DNA of 64,000 nucleotides from Macrotrachela quadricornifera (GCA_022393335.1 JAJEKB010020526.1:193719-257718); one strand, 5' to 3'. Counted from the first letter of the stretch, positions 31,739 to 43,294 are shown. Notes: generated from the sequence alone by a model not told the origin. Numbers and translations are program-made.

Positions 31739-32688
31739 CAGGGTGTTGCAAAACCTTTACGCCCCCCCTCGGGTTCGACCTTAAGGTAAAATGATTTCAC
31801 TAAGTATTTTATACCAAATTGAAGCCCGTAAAAAATTGCATTTATTGGTACTAAATGATAAAGATTATAAAGCCCTTTTAATGTTGAACTTGCAAGCATT
31901 TCAGAAATTTGATACCTTTTTGATGTAGAAAAGTTAGGTGCCAGTAATTTAAAAATGAAATAAAACATTTTTCTTAGATAGTTTTGCATGATTCGATTGA
32001 GCTCGACGAGCTCTACAAAACTATATATTTCAAAAATACTTTGAACCATTTTTCTGTGATAAAAAACTCGAAAAACTACTCGGAAAATCCCAAAAAATTT
32101 ATCTTTTTTTATATAAAATAGTCATCCAATTTTTTCAATAACATTAGTTTTTTTCATTAGTTGTGTTAACTCAGACTTTTTAATATGTGCTCATTCGATG
32201 CCGCGTGAAAAACTGCATCGAATGAACACATTTTGAAATGTCTGAGACAGCAAAAATAATGAATAAAACTTAATTTTATTGGAAAATCGAGTGTTTTTCT
32301 TCCATATGAAAAAAGTGATGCTTTGAAATATTTTTCGTGATTTTCCAAGCAGTTTTTGAAGTTTTTATCACAAAAAAATGGCTCAAAGTATTTTTGAAAT
32401 ATATAGTTTTCTAAAGCTCGTCGAGCTCAATCGAATCATGCAAAAATATCTAAGAAAAAAACTTTATTTCATCTTTAAATTACTGGCACCTTATTTTTCT
32501 ACATCAAGAAGGTACCAAATTTCTGAAATGCTTGCAAGTTCAACATTAAAAGGTCTTTATAACCTTTATCATTTAATACTAATAAATGCAGTTTTTTACG
32601 GGCTTCAATTTGGTATAAAATACTTAGTGAAGTCATTTTACCTTAAGGTCGAATCCGGGGGGGGACGTAAAGGTTTTGCAACACCCTA
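31739..32688. mobile_element. Foldback element, near-complete palindrome of 950 bp
   Basis: The ends are CAGGGTGTTGCAAAACC and AGGGTGTTGCAAAACC on opposite strands, flanked by TA. The arms match at about 90% or better all the way to a 13-base loop at about 32202, where TGTGCTCATTCGATGC pairs with GCATCGAATGAACACA. The frames read from either arm (MVQSIFEIYSF on minus, MAQSIFEIYSF on plus) are mirror products and not proteins. It is a non-autonomous DNA transposon of Tc1/mariner appearance, related to the element at 37069. Confidence 0.85.
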
Positions 32689-32968
32689 TACATCTGTAGA
32701 AATGAAATCAATCTTATATATTAAAATCTTATTTAATTATCTATCATCGTTCGTCGAACATCAATTTGAAAAATTTTTTGAAGAAGATATTTATCCAATA
32801 TCATTTTTACCATTTCTCGCAAATGAACAACAATTTTTTCTGATGCATCAAGAAATAATAGATCAACCAATCACTTAACAATCTAAAGTAGCTCTTACCA
32901 GGAACCGCATTTACCCCCTTGGCAATGATTCATGTTTGTTGACTAAATAATATCTGAAGGTAAAATAG
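32689..32968 (+). pseudogene. Coding-like remnant next to the foldback element
   Basis: After the element the frame gives MKSILYIKILFNYLSSFVEH, FEKFFEEDIYPISFLPFLAN and EQQFFLMHQEIIDQPIT, a stop, then SKVALTRNRIYPLGNDSCLL. Composition and continuity across the stop suggest an exon of a lost gene, possibly the same gene as the DUF3987-like piece at 30663. No family recognised. Confidence 0.4.
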
Positions 32969-33134
32969 AGAATGTTCTTTTACTTTCATTAATAGCAGCG
33001 GGGTGTTCTTTTAAGGTCAGGCTTTTTTGTGATGAATAAGCAAAACAAAAGAGAAAGGTGCATAGATTTACATTCATTTGGTTGTGACATTGGATAAATG
33101 AAAAACAGAGTAAAAGTAAAAGCAGAAAAGGCAT
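32943..33134 (-). CDS. Small ORF with signal-peptide-like start
   Basis: Sixty-three codons starting MPFLLLLLLCFSFIQC, a good hydrophobic leader with a possible cleavage site after the cysteine, then a short polar chain ending PSDII. It overlaps the end of the remnant at 32689-32968 on the other strand. It could be a chance frame; there is no repeat, cleavage motif or homology to confirm a secreted peptide. Confidence 0.2.
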   Translation of the reverse strand: MPFLLLLLLCFSFIQCHNQMNVNLCTFLFCFAYSSQKSLTLKEHPAAINESKRTFSILPSDII

Positions 33135-35470
33135 ACTTTAACACATATCAGCCAATCAGGATAGAAGAACATTTGTATTAGAATGACAAACTTTGTTTTG
33201 TGATGATGACAATGATTGTTGTCTTTTCGCGAGAAAAAAGTGGCTTTCTCCAGGTTTGTATGAAATTATCCAGGACAAGTTCATTCAGTAGAAGATTGGC
33301 ATTAAATTTGAATTAAGTATTGTGTAGAAGACCAACGATTTCATTTGTTCTTCAATGGAAATAAGATGAATTCATTTTTGAAATTGTCTAAAGGTCATGG
33401 ACTAATGAAAAATAGTGATTCAATCATTATATTCGAACATGTATTGCGCTTTAGCGTGATAATCTTTTTACTAACATTATTACATTCATGATAGGTCACG
33501 ATGATACGATGTTTTAGTTGAATTTTTAGGATTTGTCGTATTGTATATTGCTCTCAGCAATAATTCTAGTGCTTAAGCTACGAAACATCTCGAAAGATAG
33601 CGAAAACTTCTCTGCAAACCTACAAAAAAAAACTGATTTTCTACTGGCTTATAAAGTGTTTTCAGTATTTTGAGCAAAAGTCTATGAAAGCAAGCCTATA
33701 CTAAAAATCTGAGATCAATTCTGCAAAAGCCCATGTCAAACTGCATCGACTCATGTCAAAATATCTAAAAAAGATAGTACAATAAAACTATTGATAAGGT
33801 CGTTAACATACAAAGTCACCAATATAGAAAGTTCGTAACTTAGGATTTTCACTATTCAGATGAACCAACGTCAAGTTAATAATACCATATTCGTATTCAC
33901 CATCGAAAACTATGCTAGATAGTCTATATTTTAATTTCACAATTATAAATAGGGTTTTAACTTCTCTAAACTTCTTTTTATTGCATAAATTCATAACTTC
34001 GCAGAGCCTGTTTTATGATCAGTATGATTATCTCCATACTGCCTGAAGTTTTTAAAGCTTATTAAGTAATAACAGGAGACCATTCTGACTATTTGTTGAT
34101 TTCATTTCAGAAGGTATATTGATATTCTTTTGCACTGTCAATAATAGAGAGCAATGCATAGCAACATGAAAAAAAATTCATATACATAGTCACATGTATA
34201 AAGTGTTGATGAAATAACATGCAAGTATTGCGAACGAGCTATTCACCTGGAGTAAAGAAAGAGAATAAGGTATAAATAGCGAAATAAATCACGTCTCTAA
34301 GCATACGAGAACACGAGAAAACCAAAGGTAAACATTAATTCAATACTTTTTTTTCGAATGAATTCATTCTTGATGATGTGTTAAAGACTATAATTTGTGG
34401 ACAAATTATATTTCATTCAAACAGAATAAATGCATCCTAAAAATACGAATATTATTTTCTCATTTGTTATACAAAAGAGTATGTAAAAAGGTGCGCACAA
34501 CGACGAAAAGTTGTATCAACCTACGTATGAAAATTTGTATTTTTGTGATCAAAAGTAAAACTCGAGGTTTTTTGAAAATTGTGGAGACATTTTTTCCTAG
34601 ATAACTCAAGATGTTCCATCCAACCATTCAAAAAAATTGAAAAAAATATTATAGAAATTTTGTACAACGCGCAGCCTACCTTTTTATGAACCATAAAATG
34701 TTTAGGCGAAGATCTTGAACCTTAAAAAGGTCCAAGCGGTTTTGGCTTGAACTTAAAAAGGTTCTAAAAATAGTACCAAGAAAAGATTCACTATGAAATC
34801 TTCTTTTTTCAGAGAGTAGTTGCTTTCGTTCGAGCTCATTTGAAAGTACGTTCTAGGATTTTAATTATGTTCAATATTAGGCATTGCATTTCATGGAGTA
34901 TCTATTTACTTGTAATACCCGACAAATACCACTTTCGATTTGTAATATATTGGCCCTGATTAGTTGTTTCTTTCTAACTATCCGCATTGTATTCAAGATT
35001 GGGACTGCATCAATTTGATAAGGTAAGCCCTGTAAGTGCCAAGACGCACATATTTTTTTGCCTTTGCATCGATAGTGATCGAAAAAGATAGAAGCCACTA
35101 TTTTTAAAGAAGTTACATTTACTCAATGGATGATGCTTGGTTCAATGAACTAATCAATTTTGTTTCTTTTCTTGCAGAATTTATTCCAATCTTGACTGTG
35201 ATTGATTTGAATCTGTGGAGAATGGCCTTGAAATACATCGATGACGGTGAGTTAAAAACATATACAGCGCTTTTTGGAAAATGCTATAGTTTAGTAAAAT
35301 TCTAGCTTTTTCTTTCAAGATTTTGGTTTTTAGAACTTTTTTCAACATTATCATTTTATTCATTTTCAGCGATCTCACTCGAAAGTAGGATTGAGAACGT
35401 CGTCTGTTCTTTGAGGTTAGATCTAAAATTCCACGAGATCGCTTAATTTCGTTCAATTTTCAATTTCGAA
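33135..35470. other. No gene recognised; possible 5' exons of the NHL gene at the right end
   Basis: AT-rich DNA without convincing frames. Near the right end, tracts ending in CAG at 35178 and about 35371 and a donor at 35248 (GTGAGT) could bound small exons upstream of the NHL gene, but the phases do not join cleanly. Confidence 0.45.
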
Positions 35471-35471
35471 A

Positions 35472-36446
35472 ATGGTGGTATATATCACAAATCTTTGTTT
35501 CTTTTCAGCATCACCATTACGTTCCGCAAACATTCCTCACAATGCCACTTGGGAACAGAATGGCGTGACAGTGGCTGGAGGAAATGGAGATGGTGAGAAA
35601 TTCAATCAGTTATCTCGCCCACTTCGTTTGTTCGTCGATGACGATCAAACTGTTTATGTCGTTGACCACGGGAATCATCGTATCATGAAGTGGCAACATG
35701 GTGCGATGAGTGGTGAAGTGAGTGCTGGAGGAAATGGAGAAGGAAAACAAGCTGATCAATTGTGTTTCCCAACAGATGTGATTGTCGACAAAGCGACAGA
35801 TAGTCTCATTATCTGCGATAATAGTAATAAACGAGTGGTGAGATGGCCTTGTCGCGGTGGCACAAGTGGAGAAACAATCATCTCCAATATCGACTGCCAA
35901 GGCATAACGATGGATAACAATGGATTTCTCTACATCTCTGATCGTGAAAACTCTGAGGTTAGAAGATGGCAAGTGGGAGACACGGAAGGAGTGGTAGTGG
36001 CAGGTGGCAATGGAGAAGGTGATCGTCTTGATCAATTCAGTGGCCCTTACAATATCTTCGTTGATCGAGATCAGTCAGTGTACGTGTCGGACGAACATAA
36101 TCATCGCGTGATGAAGTGGATCAAGGGTGCTAAAGAAGGCATTGTCGTAGCTGGTGGTCGAGGCAAAGGAAATGCTCTAACACAACTATGGACTCCTCAA
36201 GGAGTAGTCGTTGATCAGTTGGATACTATCTATGTGGCAGACTGGGGGAATGATCGAATCATGCGTTGGACTAAAGAAGCCACTCAGGGAAGTATCCTTG
36301 CGGGTGGAAATGGTAAAGGAAGACAAGCAAATCAGTTCGACTATCCATGGGGTTTGTCATTCGACCGACATGGCAATATCTATGTTGCTGAGCAATTCAA
36401 CCATCGAGTACAACGATTCAATATCGATCGAGGTTCGTCGTCATAG
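35472..36446 (+). CDS. NHL-repeat beta-propeller protein
   Basis: 324 codons in one open frame. Six NHL units lie at residues about 44-76, 95-126, 142-168, 188-217, 238-267 and 288-317, each of the type P.g..vD....vYvaD..NhRi..W, separated by AGGNG.G..nQ linkers. They should fold into a six-bladed propeller used for protein or ligand binding; NHL proteins are greatly expanded in bdelloids. No catalytic, RING or B-box part is present. TTTCTTTTCAG ends at 35508, a strong acceptor, so the first 12 residues (MVVYITNLCFFS) may be intronic and the true N-terminus, perhaps with a signal peptide, is in an unplaced upstream exon. Role unknown. Confidence 0.85.
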   Translation: MVVYITNLCFFSASPLRSANIPHNATWEQNGVTVAGGNGDGEKFNQLSRPLRLFVDDDQTVYVVDHGNHRIMKWQHGAMSGEVSAGGNGEGKQADQLCFPTDVIVDKATDSLIICDNSNKRVVRWPCRGGTSGETIISNIDCQGITMDNNGFLYISDRENSEVRRWQVGDTEGVVVAGGNGEGDRLDQFSGPYNIFVDRDQSVYVSDEHNHRVMKWIKGAKEGIVVAGGRGKGNALTQLWTPQGVVVDQLDTIYVADWGNDRIMRWTKEATQGSILAGGNGKGRQANQFDYPWGLSFDRHGNIYVAEQFNHRVQRFNIDRGSSS

Positions 36447-37068
36447 TTATTGAAAATCAGTCTCTCGAAATTTTGACTCAAAGACATATTTTTATGAATG
36501 TTTCTACGTGCGTGCGATTACAGAAAATACTTTGTTTGCTGATGGCACATATAAAGACGTATGTACATCATAGACCTTCACTTTGTTTTGCATAAAAAGA
36601 AAGCAAAATAGCTGTGTAAGGAGAATATCAACATGTTACGGATTACCAATGACGTGAGATAATTTGTCATTTGATTGAATAAGAATTGTTGCTGTTGGAT
36701 CTTATGACACCCGATGAGAACATTAGGAGATAGTTGTAAATGGAATTCCATTGTGGCAAATGAGAATGAAGTGTTAGAAGCGGAGAAGAAAAGCATTCAC
36801 TTTGAAAAAAAAGGTGTTTTACGAAACTAAAAAAGGATCTTAAGTTAGTTACAACTTCGGAACCATGTTTTTGATTCTGTACAAAAAAGGTTAAATACGA
36901 AACCCTTTCTGAACAAATCCAATTAAGATTTCGTACAATGAGTTTCGTACTGAACCTAAATCAGAAACTAAAACTACGGTTCTGCACAGGTACTGTCGTG
37001 CCGAACCTTGACTATATATTTAACCCTGTAATTGTCGGCAACATATATATACGGGCGTGCTGCATCAT
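36447..37068. other. No gene recognised
   Basis: 3' flank of the NHL gene and spacer. Words such as GTACAAAAAAGGTT and GAACC recur around 36850-37010 but do not form a clear repeat. Confidence 0.5.
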
Positions 37069-37623
37069 ATGATACCCCATAAGAAATAATATTATTCCAG
37101 GAAGGAGTATATAATGAATTTTATACCAAATGAAAGCTCGTCAAAAATAGAATTCATTGGTACTAAACAGAAAGGGCTTTATGAACTTTCTAACATCGAA
37201 CTTAAGAAATTTCATACATTTTTGGCATAGAAAACTAATATATCAGTAATTCAAGAATAGAGTAAAATTTTTCTTCTTAAATATTTTTACATGATTCGAT
37301 AAAACTCATCGAGCTCTACAAAACTGTATTATGTTTAAAAATGGGTGAAAAAACTTCAGTACATACGGTTTTGTAGAGCTCGATCAGCTCTATCGAATCA
37401 TGTAAAAATATTTAAGAAGAAAAATTTAACTCTATTCTTGAATTACTGACATATTAGTTTTCTATGCCAAAAATGTATGAAATTTCTTAAGTTCGATGTT
37501 AGAAAGTTCATAAAGCCCTTTCTGTTTAGTACCAATGAATCCTATTTTTGACGAACTTTCATTTGGTATAAAATTCATTATATACTCCTTCCTGGAATAA
37601 TATTATTTCTTATGGGGTATCAT
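37069..37623. mobile_element. Foldback element related to the one at 31739
   Basis: A 555-bp inverted repeat with arms of about 265 bp and ends ATGATACCCCATAAG / CTTATGGGGTATCAT. The arm interiors match the arms of 31739-32688: TTATACCAAAT, CATTGGTACTAAA, AAAGGGCTTTAT, ATGATTCGAT and GAGCTCTACAAAACT occur in the same order. The terminal 60 bp differ between the two, so the family has swapped or diverged ends. No clear target-site duplication. Confidence 0.8.
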
Positions 37624-37919
37624 AACTATGTTGTCCCCACACTATTTTAAGAGCTAACAGTGGTGATCTACTGGACCCATCGACAAACAGCACTGACTCA
37701 CCCCACCGATCAAAATACCATGATGGTCAACGGCGTTGCTCTAGATGCTTTAGAGACTCAAGGCGGCATTAAGTTTAAGCGGTGGATAAAAACCTGTGAC
37801 TAGCTAAACAGTTCATGGAAGGTTCTCATCCTTGAAAGCTCGATACCGAAGAGACTTGAGTATTCATTTTAGCCAGATGCTCTTTCACCCTGATGGTTTT
37901 CGAGCTTGGTAGCAACCCA

Positions 37920-38520
37920 ACCACCAACTCATTTTTGTTTTTTTCATAGGATCTGCCGCTCATTCCAGAGAATACGATTTCAAGACCTATAAGTGCTCTT
38001 ATATAAGATCCTATGACGACATATGCCTTCCGTAATATAATACTCGACAGTGACCTATAGAAACTAGCGTAGAATAGCCTCTACGGAGATGCCGGTACTC
38101 TATATTATAGCACTTGCAGATCATTGGGTGCCCTCATATACTAACCTATGAGGACCTATGAATAGCTTCATGTAATAGCCTTCAAGTACTTTATGTGTAC
38201 ATACATAGGAAGCTTGAGGTCATGTTCTTTTCACCTGGATGCCTTTTTGACCCGCGACGAGCAAACACATTTTAGTGTTTTTACATATGATCGTCCCTCC
38301 AGTCGAGGAAATAATTGAAAACTTTGAAAAACTGATAGTACTAATCGATTTTTCGACCACGAAAACCTTTGGTCAAAATCTATGAGTACCCTCATATAGT
38401 AGCCCTTGAGGACTCGGTGGGTGCATATATCGAAGATTTAATACCATGTTTTTTTTGGACCCGACAAACAAACGCATTTTAGTTTTTTTTATATGACTCT
38501 CCCTTTAGTCGAGGGAATTA
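37920..38520 (+). repeat. Dispersed repeat family 2, tandem copies B and C
   Basis: Two units about 208 bp apart (38243-38312 and 38451-38518) share GACCCG, ACAAACAAACGCATTTTAG and AGTCGAGG. The sequence upstream of each (CCTCATATA, CCTTGAGGACT or CCTATGAGGACCTATG) is also related. A weaker unit may start near 37930. Confidence 0.6.
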
Positions 38521-39520
38521 TGCAGTGATTGTCTTGCAGTTTTATCGAATAAAATATGATCGGTTACAAATAAATAACAGGGAATACATACAACTCCATC
38601 AATCAAAAGAAATAAGGATTCAACTTTTGATCCAAACTAATGGAACATTGCTCGATATTGGAAGAAAGCCTGTCGTCATTTCGTTCAAAAAATATTTGCA
38701 CAATTTTTACATACAAATACTATGTTAAGTGTTGTATCGTGTCTAGGCAGATCTAAAACTGATGAGATGCAACATTTTTTTTTATGTGACTGAATAAGGC
38801 ATTTAGTTTTCTCTCTATAAAAATATACTTTTTATCTAAGTCATTCCACATAATTACTGAACGATTTAATAAATTCTCACCGATGATCCAGGAAAAAACT
38901 TTTCTCAATTATTTTCTCACTTAATTATGTTTCTCCACGGATACTAATCTTTTTTATTGAAACAAATAGCACCGTTCATTTGTCTTTTTCAGGACAATTT
39001 CGCATAGCTATTACACAGAAACTTTGAAATCTGTAAACAGAGGTTAAATTTATTTCGAAGAAAAATATACGTGAACGAAATTTTGAAAAATAAAAAATCT
39101 TTCATAAATCAATATTTCTACCAAAACTTTGAGGACAATATATCTTTTTTCATTTATGAAAATAATTTCAAGTTAAGGGCAAATGTATATCCACCATAAT
39201 ATCGGTTGAAAAGTGTGTTTTATATAAAAAATAAAGCATCATTAGTGTGACAATAACTGGAGGGGTAGCTTCTTCACCACCCCTGGAAACGAAGTCTATA
39301 GAATACTCTGCATCTCCGTTCAACTATGATAAAAAAAGTTGAGCACAGAACAGAATAAATAGAAAGTGCAAATGAAGAGATATAACCGAGAGAGTGATAT
39401 CATTATCAGTAATAAAGTGAATTTCTTTCAAAAAATGTACTCCATTTTGGACGGTTAAATAAGAATTTTATTTCAGACAGTAAATGTGATTGCTGATAAA
39501 TAGTTTATCATCTGATAATA
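38521..39520. other. No gene recognised
   Basis: AT-rich spacer before the trehalase relic, with no repeat or frame of note. Confidence 0.5.
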
Positions 39521-39522
39521 TA

Positions 39523-39985
39523 TATGGAGAACTTTTCAATAAAAAGATGTATTGTATTTCCTGATATAAAGATATTTATCGATTGTATACCAAAAATTCT
39601 ACTAGAAGAAATTGTCAAACTTTATAAAGAAAAGAAAAATTGATCTGATTTTGATTTATTAAAATTTGTTAATGAATATTTTTGTTTTTCACATTCACTT
39701 GGAAGAAATTTCTCAAATGATGATAATGTATTAATTGCTCATCATATAAATCGCTTATGGGATACTTTATCTAGTCCAGCTACAGAAAGTTTTTGAATTC
39801 TACTTCGTTTTCCTTATGCAGTACCTAGTGAAAGATTTTGAGAAATATTTTACTATGTTAGGTTTATCTATGTCATCAAATCAAGACTGATAATTTTATT
39901 TATTTAATTGATAGATTTGATTTTATGTTAAACAAAAAGAACTATTACCATAAAAATAAGGCATCGAAAAAGGTAAAGAATTATA
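39523..39985 (+). pseudogene. GH37 trehalase, N-terminal relic
   Basis: The frame gives VFPDIKIFIDCIPKILLEEI, VKLYKEKKN, a stop, DFDLLKFVNEYF, LIAHHINRLWDTLSSPA, a stop, and FPYAVPSERF, a stop, EIFYY. After a deletion it gives TMLGLS and then, in a further frame, NFIYLIDRFDFMLNK. This follows the GH37 order F-P-D-S-K-T-F-x-D, x-x-H-I-x-x-L-W, the P-G-G-R-F-x-E-x-Y-Y-W-D signature (mutated and cut just after YY), T-M-L-G-L and N-F-x-Y-L-I-D. Trehalase hydrolyses trehalose to glucose. Only about 150 of some 550 residues remain and the catalytic part is absent. It ends 50 bp before the convergent FABP gene. Confidence 0.75.
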
Positions 39986-40034
39986 TTAGAAGAACATTAT
40001 TTTCATAGGTATCATTTAACGAAATAATAGAAAA

Positions 40035-40616
40035 TTAAACAAGGCGTTTGTATAATTGAGTTGCTTTAACATTCCCACATTTCATACTCTAATAATAGAA
40101 TAAATTGGTTTTATTATTTAATTAAATAAAAACTTACGACTTCTAATTGATCTTGATCATTGATCCATCGTTCAACAAACATTTCTTTTCCATCTTTATA
40201 ACGAACTCTTTGAATCCATTTTCCATTTTCAAATTGAATATTCATCTAAAAACAAAGAAATCTTAAAATGTGAATAAGATGATTAAAAATTAGTCAAACA
40301 GTTATTTGATATCCATCAGGTGATACATCTTCAAATTCAATTCCAGGTGTAAATTGAACTGTTGTTGTTTTAAAGGTATTTTCTGATGTTAATGACCATT
40401 TTCCATCTTTTTCATCAATTATAACACGAGGTTTAAAAGTTTCAGCTTTTGTAAAATTCTGTATCTCTTGATTAACTCCAAGTTCTTTCAATAGTTCACC
40501 AAAATTTTCTGCATTAATCTAAAATAATAAATCATTTATTATTTTAAAAAAGTAAATAAATAACATACATATTCCCAAGTACCTTTCAGTCGTTCAATAT
40601 TATTATTAGTTGTCAT
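40035..40616 (-). CDS. Fatty-acid-binding protein, four exons, one frameshift
   Basis: Exons on the minus strand: 40569-40616 (MTTNNNIERLKGTWEY), 40300-40518 (INAENFGELLKELGVN onward), 40138-40246 (MNIQFENGKW, FVERWIND) and 40035-40088 (MKCGNVKATQLYKRLV, stop). All introns are short, phase 0 and GT/AG. Together they give about 142 residues of the intracellular lipid-binding beta-barrel: G-T-W start, two-helix lid (FGELLKELGV), GKWSLTSENTFKTT strands and a V-x-A-x-x-x-Y-x-R end. The intron positions match the conserved four-exon FABP plan. Exon 3 carries one extra T near 40199 (R-V-R then YKDGKE out of frame), which would truncate the protein. It is either a recent pseudogene or a sequence error; everything else looks functional. 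Confidence 0.8.
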
Positions 40617-41029
40617 TTGTATCGATATGAGGCTACCACAACCTGGTGCATCATCATGATGAGAGAAGAATTTTCATTGATTAAAAAAAATAACCCAATC
40701 AAAAAATTGTCACACTAAAAGCGCCAGTACAGAGGACAAAAGTTTATTGATGGAAGTTTTAATGAAGAAACTTCAAGCATAAAAATTATCTTTTTAGTGC
40801 AATCAAGAACGGAAAAGCCAGAAAAAATGAGGTCGCATATATACTACGAAGATTCTTCTCTGTCAAGAAGTCAATTCATTTGCTATGGAGCGAAATAGCG
40901 AGTGACTTATAATAATTGTTCGCATTTTGCGTTTCATATTTTAATCTTTAAATGTACTTCATTCAAAAAACAAAACATTTCAGGCGGTAAATAAGAAAAG
41001 AAGATATTCGTCACACACCTAAAAGCGAC

Positions 41030-41160
41030 TTTGTTGCAGTGTCAAAATTTTATCACTCAGGATTATGTCGATTCTGAAAACAAAAGATGCAATTGTAAAA
41101 TAAACTGTCCTATGCAAATTGTAGAGCTTTTTACGCTGCTTCTTTTGGTATAATTATGGA
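41030..41160 (+). repeat. Fragment of the ACCACAAGATGC foldback module
   Basis: TTGTAGAGCTTTTTACGCTGC and the preceding TTTTGAAAACAAAAGATGCAA-like words (with small changes) match the inner arms of the elements at 28862 and 43295. Only one arm is present. Confidence 0.6.
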
Positions 41161-42737
41161 TCGCGCATTATTACATGCAATGTTCCATATGTTTTTTGTA
41201 TTTTTCTTATGCTCTCATTTATAAATATACCCCACCCAAGTTTAGTCAAGATCAGTGCTGACACTTATTGAAGCCTGAAAAGCAGAAAGTATTTTTGAAG
41301 TATAAATAGAGATGTAAATCGAGTGGTTGTGCCGCTGCCACTATCACAATACAAAATATGAATTCGAGATTTTTCAATATTTTTTGACGCTCAAAATGAG
41401 CGAATAAAATTCTTCGTACCTATTTTTTATTGCAACGTTTTCAGTCACCGTTTCCCTTTTTCTGCTACAAAATTTGTCGAGACTAAAAAATGTGAAAGAA
41501 AAAGGCAAAACCTATCAGTCACCGCCGCCGAAGATGCAAAGGAGGTTAGAGCTTTTTAGTCTCCGCCACATACTGTTTTAAAAAAAGCAGAAAAATCTTT
41601 AAAAATCAGAAATTTTCTGCTAAAAGCAGAAGTGGCAGCTCTGGTGGAGATATAAACCCTTGAATATTTCATTTTTTGTTTTGAGCAGTGGGAAAAGGAA
41701 GCGAAACAACCAAAGGAACTAGCAGTGCGTTAGTATTCGCTGTATTGTTCTTCATCTGTATTAGCCGATATATAATGTACGTTTATAGTAAAAGCTGACA
41801 GTTCGGAATAAATAAATGGCAGTAAAACACAATATGAAGATAATTAAAGATTTCTTGTGAACTACACTTGGTAAATGATTTCCTAACTAGGAAAACAATT
41901 TATTCACAGTAAACAAGATCTTGTGAGTTATCAAAGGCTGCATTTTGTTTTCAGACATCTGAGAAAATGGTAAATTTCTGAAAGGTGATTAAACCGTTTT
42001 TACATAGGATCATTTGCTAGTCTTTGCATCGTCTAACTTTTGTAAATGATCATAAATATAAAAGAATTTTGAAATTGGCTTTGATCGTTTTCTTTTTATT
42101 GAATGTGTACGAAAAAACTGGAGAGAGAAAATAGCTCGATGTTGCCCAGTGAAATTTATTCTATAAGCAAAAGTCTATCGTCTGGAAATGAAGATATAGG
42201 AATAATTGATATAAATAATGCCATTTTCGTTTGTGGTCTATGCTTTAGTCAGCGATATCACTCAACATACCTAATCACCAAAAAAATTTTCGCACTTATA
42301 GATAGTTTATTACAAAAAAATATCCAACCAGTGAAACATGATTTATGTATTTTGCTTTTGTTGTTATTGAGAGAAATATGGTAGGATTGTTTTCTTCTAG
42401 TTGCTATTAGTTTTAACAATTTTCTCATTGCACCTGTGTTTGCGTTTTATTCTCTTCCTCTTAGCTACTTTAAATTTTTTCTGCATATTTAATACATATG
42501 AAAAAAAAATAGCAGTCACACATATTCAGCCACCCTAGTCACTTTTTCGTTCTGTCACTGATCTACGTTAGTCATAAAACAGAAAATTCGTATGACTGTT
42601 CTTCTCATTTGGTTGCATCACACGACGCTTGAAGATAGGTTCTGTCCAATAAACAACGTACATTAGTGACTACTATTTTCTTCATCCGTGATAATTTTAT
42701 ATTGTAGAGTCCTAGCAAATATCGATAATTAAAGAAA
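41161..42737. other. No gene recognised
   Basis: A 93-codon plus-strand frame (42103-42384) has an N-terminal part of protein-like composition (ENSSMLPSEIYSISKSLSSG) but no recognised family and no splice support. Confidence 0.4.
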
Positions 42738-43290
42738 ATGAATGAATCTATTTTATATCATTTATTTCTTCCACATTATCTGCCATCTTCTGTTGCTGAT
42801 GATCTTTTAATTCAAAGCAATTATGAATATGAATATCTGTTACTGGAATGTACGAAAAGATATTTAAATTTATTTGAATCAGCTGATAAAACAATTTCAT
42901 TGCCAATTTTCGCTAATTGTGTAAAAAGATGATCTTATTTACAGAATCCGGGAAACAATTTAGTGTCGATTTTACAATATGTCATTGGACAACTACCAAC
43001 GGAAGGCTTTCTTCCAATCTATTTTCATGCCCAAAATGCTGCAATTTTAACTAAAAGAGATAAAAATAACATCAATCAACCATTAATCTTAGCTTATTAC
43101 CAACTGAAGATATAACTTTGTCTTTTGTTCCTCATCTTTCCTGTTTTCTTGTCAATACATACATATTGGATAATCGATCTCAGTTGATTTCCAAAGTTCA
43201 TTGTGAACTGTCGATAGATTTTATGGTCAACACTGTTGAACATTTCAAATCCTATAAAGCATCTCAGGAGGTGGATGAAATATGCGACGT
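42738..43290 (+). pseudogene. DUF6606-type (ubiquitinyl-hydrolase-like) N-terminal relic
   Basis: ATG at 42738 gives YHLFLPHYLPSSVADDLLI and YEYEYLLLECTKRYLNLFES, a TGA at 42930, then YLQNPGNNLVSILQYVIGQL, GFLPIYFHAQNAAIL and, after a frameshift near 43090, LPTEDITLSFVPHLSCF, then SKVHCELSIDFMVNTVEH. The F-L-P-x-x-L-P start and the following order match DUF6606, the N-terminal domain of very large DUF3638-type ubiquitinyl hydrolases common in fungi and bdelloids. Only about 180 residues remain, interrupted at 43295 by a foldback element. The family call is from memory of the motif order. Confidence 0.5.
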
Positions 43291-43294
43291 ACTA

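Noticed and set aside
31717..32049. Paralogous-looking ORFs on opposite strands (MVQSIFEIYSF and MAQSIFEIYSF)
   Set aside because: They are the two arms of one palindrome read in mirror; no independent evidence of coding.
35610..36035. 141-codon minus-strand ORF within the NHL gene
   Set aside because: Antisense shadow of the NHL frame; no motif of its own.
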